Source: Pseudomonadota bacterium (GTDB lineage Bacteria; Pseudomonadota; Alphaproteobacteria; UBA9655). From it: a DNA stretch of 64,000 nucleotides. Location: positions 1 to 64,000 of the forward strand of contig JAFECQ010000015.1 of the NCBI GenBank assembly GCA_018242065.1, written 5' to 3'. Position numbers and translations under genes: made by a program. The number at the start of each line of letters is the position of its first letter. Positions within the stretch are counted from its first letter, which is position 1. Below the pieces are notes generated by a model that saw nothing but the letters and a program-made list of their open reading frames with translations, did not search any database and was not told the origin of the DNA. This document shows, piece by piece, positions 27,609-34,705 of the stretch.

Positions 27609-27787
27609 TTTATCTGTGGAATGGGAAAGCCTTTGATATAATAAGTTCTTACCCTACCTACGGCGGTACAGCGTCTGCTACTTTCACATATAATCATAAG
27701 ATGTTTTTAGCCGTATCGAACTGTTTAAGCCCTAGTGTTAGATTTAACACTGTCTCCATGATCTATCGTTTAGACTTAGAAGCATGA
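27578..27787 (+). pseudogene. Fragment resembling an EPTP-repeat protein
   Basis: The frame reads SLIYLWNGKAFDIISSYPTY, then TFTYNHKMFLAVSNCLSP and VSMIYRLD before the stop. The pattern IYxWNGxxF...PTYG...F...FLAVxN...SxIYR is like the EPTP/beta-propeller repeats found in some large secreted proteins. It holds about one and a half repeats and no start with a ribosome binding site. It is probably the last part of a lost larger gene. Confidence 0.4.
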
Positions 27788-27863
27788 TCTTGAATCTTTA
27801 ATCACCTAAAATCATATAACGTGCTTCTCTCCCAACTCATGCATGTCTTTGTATTAAGAGCTC

Positions 27864-28583
27864 TTATTTTTCCACTGGGTGGTATAAAAAGGTTGCTTGA
27901 GAAATACGGTACCTTGTTGGATTATGCGGTGAAAACGATGCGATCCATTCAACAGTAAGTGTTGGCTCAATACTGGGCTCTTCGATAGGTGAATACGGAT
28001 AATCAGGGAACTTCATATAATGTGCTTCTCGTGCTTCTCGTCCAAGCAGGCAAAAACTATAATTCCCTTGCGAAAAAACCTTTGTTTCCATGCTGCAAAG
28101 TGTTTCCTTAGGGTCTTTCTTTGAGTCCTTATAGTGATTAAGTAGGGCCTGTGAGGCGAGAGTATGCAGCGTAGACTTATCTGTTTTGTCCAGCGCTTCG
28201 TAGTAAAAGCGCCATTTTAAGTTGGTGAGGTTTTTAGGGGTTTGCACATCATGTACAGACACTTGTAATGTAAGGATAGGGAGAGTACTTGCAGGTCCTA
28301 AATAATACTTAGATTTAGAAAAAGGATTACAGGATTGAAAATTCTGACGTGTAAACCTAATGCCATCTTTTACGAAAGTGTGCACCTCTGAAACCTTTGA
28401 AGAATCAAACCATGGAGCGTTGGCGTGTTGAAGTAAGATCCGTGAAGCACGTTCATGTAGGTCCTCTTTTACTATCGCTGAGGGGGATTTGAGAAGAAGG
28501 TCATCTGGATCTTCTTTCATGGCAAACGCAGGTTCAATTAAAGAAAATAAGGTCGTTGTTAACAATAAAATACTTTGATTCAT
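27864..28583 (-). CDS. Secreted hypothetical protein
   Basis: The 239-residue product has a signal peptide (NQSILLLTTTLFSLIEPAFA, cleavage likely after AFA-M near residue 21). The mature part is soluble, with three Cys (NFQSCNP, ETLCSME, SFCLLGRE) that could form a disulfide, and Pro-rich C-terminal segments such as YPYSPIEEPSIEPTLTVEW. AAGGG lies upstream of the ATG. No family is recognised. It stands alone on minus between gene fragments and the tRNA-Ala gene. Confidence 0.72.
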   Translation of the reverse strand: MNQSILLLTTTLFSLIEPAFAMKEDPDDLLLKSPSAIVKEDLHERASRILLQHANAPWFDSSKVSEVHTFVKDGIRFTRQNFQSCNPFSKSKYYLGPASTLPILTLQVSVHDVQTPKNLTNLKWRFYYEALDKTDKSTLHTLASQALLNHYKDSKKDPKETLCSMETKVFSQGNYSFCLLGREAREAHYMKFPDYPYSPIEEPSIEPTLTVEWIASFSPHNPTRYRISQATFLYHPVEK

Positions 28584-28770
28584 TAAAAATTACCCTTACT
28601 AAAAAATTAATAATATTTTTATAACTAGCCATTTTTATGCAGTTCGATATAGGGTACTTTGATGAGGGTTCTGTTAGGGTTAAACCTTTAGACAACCCCT
28701 TCAAAAAAGTGTTACCTATGTCCCCGGCATAATCTGTTATCTATGTATCCGGCATGGACCCGGAAATATA

Positions 28771-28846
<76 letters not shown>

Positions 28847-28877
28847 TTGAGGATGGGTCGAAATTAATGGCATACTT

Positions 28878-29330
28878 GTGAACATGCAACAGGAAAATGT
28901 TTATACTTTTCATAGTGTGGAAGAGACGGTGAACTTTGCTCATAAGATAGCCTCTCAACTGCATTTACGTGATGTTATCCTTTTAAAGGGAGAGCTAGGT
29001 GTTGGAAAGTCTGTGTTCGCGCGTGCTGTTATAAAGGCTTTGTGCGGGCAAGAAACGGAAGTGCCTAGTCCGACTTTTACATTGGTACAAACGTATCAAG
29101 CTCCTCATCTTACTCTCTGGCATTTTGATCTCTATCGGCTTAAACATCCTGAAGAAGTTTATGAATTAGGGATTGAAGAAGCCTATGCTCACGGTGTATC
29201 CCTAATTGAATGGCCTGAGCGCCTGGGTAATTTTTTACCCAAGGATTACATAGAAATCGAATTTACACATGGAAGTCACGAGAATGAACGTATCCTCTCC
29301 CTTAAAGGTTGGGACAACAGATTTTCTTGA
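28878..29330 (+). CDS. tsaE: tRNA threonylcarbamoyladenosine synthesis ATPase TsaE
   Basis: TsaE is the ATPase that works with TsaB and TsaD to make t6A at position 37 of ANN-decoding tRNAs. The P-loop is GELGVGKS (about residues 38-45); SPTFTLVQTY (about 64-73), HFDLYRL (about 82-88) and LIEWPERLG (about 110-118) are the other family blocks. The 150 residues are normal. It starts at GTG 28878 or ATG 28884; no strong ribosome binding site separates them. Its end overlaps the next gene by about 47 bp. Grouping with amgK and murU is known from many Alphaproteobacteria. Confidence 0.93.
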   Translation: MNMQQENVYTFHSVEETVNFAHKIASQLHLRDVILLKGELGVGKSVFARAVIKALCGQETEVPSPTFTLVQTYQAPHLTLWHFDLYRLKHPEEVYELGIEEAYAHGVSLIEWPERLGNFLPKDYIEIEFTHGSHENERILSLKGWDNRFS

Positions 29331-30270
29331 AGAAGAACGGTTGAGCCAACGATACTCTTTTCTTGAAAGAGAAGGGCTTGAAAAAGAGTTGCTCATTCCA
29401 CTTCCTTGTGATGCTTCTAAGCGTAGATATTTTCGTCTCTCAAATTGTTTGCTTATGGATGCTCCTCCTCCTTATGAAGATACGAGACGGTTTCATTTAA
29501 TAGCTCAACATTTACAGAGTGTAGGTCTAACGATCCCAAATATTTTTGCGGCAGACCATGATCGTGGCTTTTTATTGATCGAGGATTTGGGAGAATTACC
29601 CTATCGTAGAGCGATAGAAAAAGGATTTTCCGAAGAATTACTTTATGGGGAGACGATAAAATCTCTCGCTCATCTTCATTCCAACATGGCCCATAACACA
29701 GAAAGTATAGCTTCTTATGACCTTGAACTTTTTATTGATCGTGCTTGTCTTTTTTTTGAATGGTATGATCATTTTCTTCCTGTGGAAGCTAAGAATGAGT
29801 TCATAGAATTATGGACAGAAGTTTATAATAATCAGGCTCAAATTCCTCAAAGCCTTATCATGCGTGATGTTATGGTGGATAATCTTTTATGGTTGCCTGA
29901 CCGCAAGGGAATGAATCGTTGTGGCTTTATTGATTTTCAAGATGGTTTGTGGGGGCCGATTTCATACGATTTGGTTTCGTTACTCGAAGATGCCCGCCGG
30001 GACATTCAGCCACATTTTGCTCAGAAGATGTTAAATGTATATTTTGGTATATTTCCTAAACTTTCTCAGGAAGATTTTTGGAAAAGTTATGCACTTTGGG
30101 GAGCGCAGCGAAGCACGCGCATCTTAGGCGTTTTTTCTCGCTTGGCCAAAAGAGATGGAAAACCAAATTACCTTGCACATATACCGCGTATTTGGGGTTA
30201 TTTAAAAAGCGATTTAGAACATCCATCTCTTAGGTCTCTTAAAACTTGGTTTAAGAAAGTTATGCCATGA
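29284..30270 (+). CDS. amgK: N-acetylmuramate/N-acetylglucosamine anomeric kinase AmgK
   Basis: AmgK phosphorylates MurNAc and GlcNAc at C1 in the recycling route that by-passes de novo UDP-MurNAc synthesis. The fold is that of aminoglycoside phosphotransferases: SKRRYFRL near residues 44-51, LLIEDLGE near 98-105, the catalytic loop IMRDVMVDNLLW near 195-206 with Asp and Asn, and FIDFQDGLWGP near 219-229 with the metal Asp. The start is set at the ATG at 29284, eight bases after GGAAG; an ATG at 29269 is the alternative. The gene overlaps tsaE at its start and murU by 4 bp at its end. The assignment depends partly on that context. Confidence 0.85.
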   Translation: MNVSSPLKVGTTDFLEEERLSQRYSFLEREGLEKELLIPLPCDASKRRYFRLSNCLLMDAPPPYEDTRRFHLIAQHLQSVGLTIPNIFAADHDRGFLLIEDLGELPYRRAIEKGFSEELLYGETIKSLAHLHSNMAHNTESIASYDLELFIDRACLFFEWYDHFLPVEAKNEFIELWTEVYNNQAQIPQSLIMRDVMVDNLLWLPDRKGMNRCGFIDFQDGLWGPISYDLVSLLEDARRDIQPHFAQKMLNVYFGIFPKLSQEDFWKSYALWGAQRSTRILGVFSRLAKRDGKPNYLAHIPRIWGYLKSDLEHPSLRSLKTWFKKVMP

Positions 30271-30965
30271 TTAAAACAGCAATGATCTTAGCGGCAGGCT
30301 TAGGACAACGCATGCGCCCGCTAACAAACACAATTCCCAAACCATTGGTTTCTGTTGCAGGAAAGTGCATGCTTGAGCGAGCTTTTGAGCATATTAAGAG
30401 CGCTGGCATTTCAAAAATTGTGGTGAATAGTCATTATTTGGCTCCTTTGATAGAAGAATTTATTAAAAAAAATTATCCTGACACTTTGGTGTCTCATGAA
30501 GAAATTCTTCTTGAGACAGGGGGCGGTATTAAAAAGGCTCTTCCTCTTATAGGGGAAGGGGCCTTTTTCTCTCTAAATGGTGATAGCATCTGGACCGGCG
30601 CTAATAGTTTAATTGCAATGGAAAAATTGTGGGATCCAATAAAAATGGATGCTCTTTTGCTCCTTATTCCTCGCGACAAGGCTTACGGATATATAGGAAA
30701 GGGAGATTTTTCTATAAGTGAAAATGGGCAGTTAGCTCGTCCAGAAAAAGGTCAAGAGGCTCCTTATGTTTATATTGGGGTTCAAATTACACATTCAGCT
30801 TTTTTTGATGGAGCTCCAGAAGGTGCCTTTTCGTTAAATGTTTTATGGAACAAGTCTTTGACTCAAGGCCGTCTTTATGGATGTGTCCATCAGGGAGACT
30901 GGTTTCATATAAGTACACCAGAAGATTTAAGGGCTTTTGAGCCAATGGTGGGCATGTCGATTTAA
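30267..30965 (+). CDS. murU: N-acetylmuramate-1-phosphate uridylyltransferase MurU
   Basis: MurU turns MurNAc-1-phosphate into UDP-MurNAc, the step after AmgK. The nucleotidyltransferase signature is MILAAGLGQRMRPLT at residues 6-20 with the following KPLVSVAGKCML; the metal site is in LNGDSIW near 104-110. The 232 residues are typical. It starts in a 4-bp overlap (ATGA) with the kinase gene, so the pair is translated together. An alternative assignment would be a glucose-1-phosphate-type transferase, but the kinase next to it favours MurU. Confidence 0.85.
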   Translation: MIKTAMILAAGLGQRMRPLTNTIPKPLVSVAGKCMLERAFEHIKSAGISKIVVNSHYLAPLIEEFIKKNYPDTLVSHEEILLETGGGIKKALPLIGEGAFFSLNGDSIWTGANSLIAMEKLWDPIKMDALLLLIPRDKAYGYIGKGDFSISENGQLARPEKGQEAPYVYIGVQITHSAFFDGAPEGAFSLNVLWNKSLTQGRLYGCVHQGDWFHISTPEDLRAFEPMVGMSI

Positions 30966-31287
30966 AAGGGACAAGGTGCCTGGATTTGGAAAAATTTTGA
31001 GAGAGGCTTAATATTTTTCTGATATCCAGGCTTTATCACGCACGTACCATACAACTAGCCTTAACCAACTGACGAACAGATGAACAACCAACGTGAATGT
31101 CATTCTAGAAAAATGATTTCCATATATATATCATGGAAGTACCACTAGGAAGGTCCCCTAGGGGAACATCACCTAGGGATATTAAAAAGCAGATTGTGTT
31201 TAATCTATCTAGAGTTGAGTTTAATTCTAAGATAAATTTACGAGGAAACTTTCTTATCTTTAAAACAGGAAGAAGAGTCCATTTGAT
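30966..31287. other. Intergenic region upstream of the LuxR/NB-ARC/TPR gene
   Basis: No convincing gene is seen in these 322 bp. It holds an 8-bp inverted repeat with a long loop (GCCTGGAT at 30978-30985 and ATCCAGGC at 31024-31031) and a cluster of CCTAGG palindromes at 31154-31177. Short frames on both strands are products of the palindromes. Confidence 0.6.
31154..31165. promoter_or_regulatory. Perfect palindrome, candidate operator
   Basis: TCCCCTAGGGGA is a perfect 12-bp palindrome, with a second CCTAGGG at 31172-31178 and a partial CTAGGAAGG at 31145. It lies about 120 bp upstream of a gene that starts with a LuxR-type DNA-binding domain. Autoregulation at this site is a reasonable guess, not shown. 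Confidence 0.35.
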
Positions 31288-34200
31288 ATGCAAAAAAAAT
31301 TTGATCTTCTCCACAGTATCTATTTAGAACATTTGCAATCAATAAATGGTGTGAAACTTACACGTCGAGAAATAGACGTCATTGCCTTTTTTATCTGTGG
31401 CCGCTCCGCAAAGAAAATTGCTTCCTTTTTTGCAATTTCTCCTAAAACAGTTGAAAATCACACCCACAATATTATGTTAAAGCTTGGCTGTCATTCGCGA
31501 GAGAGTATTATTGATTTTATCGAACGATCAGATAGACTGCCTTTCTTAAGAAAGTACTATGCAACAGTTTTAGCTGAAGTTGCTTTTGAACAGTGTTTAA
31601 AAGACATTTCAAAATTACTACAAGAAGAAAATACCTCTTGTTATATCACCTATGGTTCTGAAAAATCTTCACAGGACCTTCTTATTTATCATCTAGAGTC
31701 CTCTTTAAAACTTCTTGGTGTTAGTGTTTTGACGGAAGTTCGTAATATTTCTCGTCCATTGCAGGCGATTTGTAAGAATCACTATGTGATCTATATTATG
31801 CCAAAAGATCCGACGGAAAATAAAGAGGATCTAGACGCATTGGCTAAAAGCACAAATCGTCTTCTTTTCCTTTTTCCTGAAGGCTATGATTTAAGAGAGA
31901 TATTTACGGATGAGAAGAGCGTAAACCTTTTAAATCTTACCGATCAAGAAAACTATTATCTATTGATTTTTGACATTTTAAAAATGCTGTTTCCACGCTA
32001 TAATTTTGATGGAGTTTATTCTGAATTTAATAATCAATACGAAGGTGTAGAGGGGATCACTGATCCTAATTCTCAACAAATTCCGATTGAAGAATTGACT
32101 AAAGAAATCGCGGAAGCTGATTTTTCTCGACCTGTGACCAGTAAATTTTTAAGCAACAAAAAATATGTCTTAGCAGGTTCTCTGACAATTCTTGTGCTGA
32201 TTTCTAGCTTTGTCTATGTGACAGGCGGGCAGACTTCTCTCCAGACTTTTCATACAAATAAAAATTTAGCAGGAACTGTCCCTATTCGTTCTGAATTACT
32301 TGTTCCGACGGATCCTGTTCTTCTCGATCGACCTGAGGTTATTGCTCAAATAGAGGAACGATTTAAAGGTTGGAGAGGAATTCAAGCTATTGCGCTTGTT
32401 GGTGTTGGAGGCGCAGGAAAAACGACACTTGCCCACTATTATGCAAGTTCTCAAATTCTTCCTGTCATTTGGGCCATTAACGCAGAGACAAAGGAAACGC
32501 TGAACGAATCTTTTGAAGAACTCGCGCAAGCTCTTTCAAGAACAGAAGAAGATCAAAAAATATTAAGGGGAATTCTCAAGGCAAAAATTGTAACGCAGCA
32601 AGAAGAGAATATTGTCCAATTTGTTAAGGAAAGATTACGGCTCCATTCAAATTGGCTTTTAGTTTATGATAACGTGGAGAAATTCACAGATATTCAAAAG
32701 CACTTTCCTAAGGATCCAGGCAATTGGGGGCAAGGAAGGATCATTCTCACAACAAGAGATAGTAACATCGGAAATAGTAACCGCGTCAATAATGTCATTC
32801 AGATCAAAGCCTTGAGTCCTGAGCAAAAGCTAAATCTTTTTATTAAAATTATGAGTAACGGTGGCGCTCTTTCTTATACGCCAGAGCAAACTGAAGAAGC
32901 TAAAAAATTTCTAGTTGAGATTCCTCCCTTTCCGTTAGATGTTTCGGTTGCGGCTTATTATTTAAAAGCAACGAATATCTCTTATAAAAATTATCTCGAC
33001 AACATGCTGAAATATAACAATGATTTTTCGATCGTTCAGGAAAAAATTTTGCAAGAGACAGGAGATTACACAGAAACACGTTACGGAATAATTACATTGT
33101 CTTTAAAACATCTTATTGAGACGAACAAAGATTTTAGAGATCTTTTGTATTTCATTAGTGTACTTGATTCTCAGAGCATTCCGAGGGAAATTCTTGTTAA
33201 ATTTTGCAATAATATTATTGTTGATAATTTTATATATCATTTAAAGAAATATTCGCTTGTTGCAAATGATTTTTCTTCAATAGATCGTTTGAGTTCTGAT
33301 ATCTCAATTCATCGAAGCACCCAAGCTATTATATCTGCTTATTTGAAGCAAAATTTACGGCCTGCTGAATCTAAGTCGTTACTTGAGCGTGTTGCTAATA
33401 CATTAGAAAATTATATGAGTGACGCTATCGATAAGGAAGATTTTACAAAAATGAAACTTCTTTATCGGCATGTCGAACAATTTTTGAATCATCAAGATTT
33501 GATGTCTGATAATATCAAAGGATCTTTGGGAGGAGAGCTTGGTTGTTTTTTTTACTATTTGCGTTATTTGACAAAAGCAAAGATCCTTCTTGAGGACAGC
33601 CTTTTAAAGTTGCAGAAAAAGCCTGATGAAAACCATAACAAAATTGCTCATTTTATGGTGTACCTAGGTAATGTTCATCGAAATTTAGGAGAATATGAAA
33701 CGGCTAAGAAGTTGTTTGAGAACAGTCTTCGTATTTATAATACCTATTCAGAAAATGATGTTGGGGTGGCGCGTGCATCGGGCTACTTGGGTGTTGTTTA
33801 TAAAGCTTTAGGTGATTTTTCAAAGGCGAGATCTCTCTTGGAGAGGAGTCTTGTCATTTATCGTAGATATCCAGAAAATCACATTGGACGTGCTTGGTCT
33901 TTAGCACATTTAGGAAGTGTATATTTAAGTTTGGGTGACTATGAAAAAGCAAAGGAACTTTTTGAGGAAAGTCGCCTTTTATATAAAAAATATTCTGAAA
34001 ATCACGTGGGCGCAGCATGGGTTTCTGGTGATTTAGGGGATACTTACTTAAAGTTGGGAGACTTTAAGAAAGCTAAAGAATTTATTGAAGAATGCCTCAA
34101 AATTTGCAATGAACACTTTGTTGAAGGGCATGTATATGTAGCTGAAGCATTCGTTCATCTTGGGGTGTTATATCGTGAACAAGGAGAATATGAAAAAGCG

Positions 34201-34596
34201 AAGAGCTTGTTTAAGAAAAGCTTAATAGCCTTCGAAGCAAATTATGGAAAAGATCATCCTGAAGTTGGCACTATTTTGAAAGATCTTGGGCAAGTTTATG
34301 TGTTGGAAGGAGATTTTGAAGGAGGGGAAAAAATTATAGGAGAAGCGTTCCGTATATTTCAAAAAAATAAACATCCAGATAAGTATATAATTTTAGAAAG
34401 TTTGGCTGAGCTCTACTTAAAAAAATCTCTTAGATCTGAGAAACAAGATAATAAACTGCAAGCAGAGGAATTTAAAACGTTAGCCAAGGCTTATTTGAGT
34501 CAAGCCTTTGAAATTCTTGAAACCCATTTTCCTGAAGATTCTCCTCATCGTCAGAGGATTCAATCAAAATTACGTACAATTACTTCTATTTTATGA
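31288..34596 (+). CDS. LuxR-type HTH, membrane-anchored NB-ARC NTPase with TPR repeats
   Basis: This 1102-residue protein joins several modules. Residues about 22-82 are a LuxR/GerE-type HTH: LTRREIDVIAFFICGRSAKK and the recognition helix segment SPKTVENHTHNIMLKLG. Residues about 105-235 form an alpha/beta domain (CYITYGSEKSSQDLLIYHLE, NHYVIYIMP, RLLFLFPEGYD) of unsure family, perhaps TIR-like. A single membrane segment is at about 294-312 (AGSLTILVLISSFVYV). Residues about 350-640 are a STAND/NB-ARC ATPase: P-loop GVGGAGKTT at about 372-380, Walker B LLVYDNVE near 456, and GRIILTTRD near 485. Residues about 785-1000 hold five or more TPR units (YLGNVHRNLGEYETAKKLFE and relatives). It reads like a sensor that couples ligand or protein binding at the TPR side to oligomerisation and to DNA binding across the membrane; topology and function are inference. 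The next gene codes for a large secreted repeat protein. Confidence 0.85.
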   Translation: MQKKFDLLHSIYLEHLQSINGVKLTRREIDVIAFFICGRSAKKIASFFAISPKTVENHTHNIMLKLGCHSRESIIDFIERSDRLPFLRKYYATVLAEVAFEQCLKDISKLLQEENTSCYITYGSEKSSQDLLIYHLESSLKLLGVSVLTEVRNISRPLQAICKNHYVIYIMPKDPTENKEDLDALAKSTNRLLFLFPEGYDLREIFTDEKSVNLLNLTDQENYYLLIFDILKMLFPRYNFDGVYSEFNNQYEGVEGITDPNSQQIPIEELTKEIAEADFSRPVTSKFLSNKKYVLAGSLTILVLISSFVYVTGGQTSLQTFHTNKNLAGTVPIRSELLVPTDPVLLDRPEVIAQIEERFKGWRGIQAIALVGVGGAGKTTLAHYYASSQILPVIWAINAETKETLNESFEELAQALSRTEEDQKILRGILKAKIVTQQEENIVQFVKERLRLHSNWLLVYDNVEKFTDIQKHFPKDPGNWGQGRIILTTRDSNIGNSNRVNNVIQIKALSPEQKLNLFIKIMSNGGALSYTPEQTEEAKKFLVEIPPFPLDVSVAAYYLKATNISYKNYLDNMLKYNNDFSIVQEKILQETGDYTETRYGIITLSLKHLIETNKDFRDLLYFISVLDSQSIPREILVKFCNNIIVDNFIYHLKKYSLVANDFSSIDRLSSDISIHRSTQAIISAYLKQNLRPAESKSLLERVANTLENYMSDAIDKEDFTKMKLLYRHVEQFLNHQDLMSDNIKGSLGGELGCFFYYLRYLTKAKILLEDSLLKLQKKPDENHNKIAHFMVYLGNVHRNLGEYETAKKLFENSLRIYNTYSENDVGVARASGYLGVVYKALGDFSKARSLLERSLVIYRRYPENHIGRAWSLAHLGSVYLSLGDYEKAKELFEESRLLYKKYSENHVGAAWVSGDLGDTYLKLGDFKKAKEFIEECLKICNEHFVEGHVYVAEAFVHLGVLYREQGEYEKAKSLFKKSLIAFEANYGKDHPEVGTILKDLGQVYVLEGDFEGGEKIIGEAFRIFQKNKHPDKYIILESLAELYLKKSLRSEKQDNKLQAEEFKTLAKAYLSQAFEILETHFPEDSPHRQRIQSKLRTITSIL

Positions 34597-34705
34597 GCTA
34601 AAGAACTTTCTTTAGCTACCAAAAAGTGCCTTCCGCTCTTGACAAAATTAAAATATAAATTATATAATATAAGTAAACTGCATTATAAAATATTAAAGGA
34701 ATGTT

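Noticed and set aside
30978-31031. GCCTGGAT/ATCCAGGC inverted repeat after murU as a terminator
   Set aside because: The loop is almost 40 bases and no T-run follows; an insertion scar is equally possible.
31105-31327. Two short overlapping frames on opposite strands in the leader of the LuxR/NB-ARC/TPR gene
   Set aside because: They result from the palindromic sequence there; they have no ribosome binding site and the predicted peptides mirror each other.
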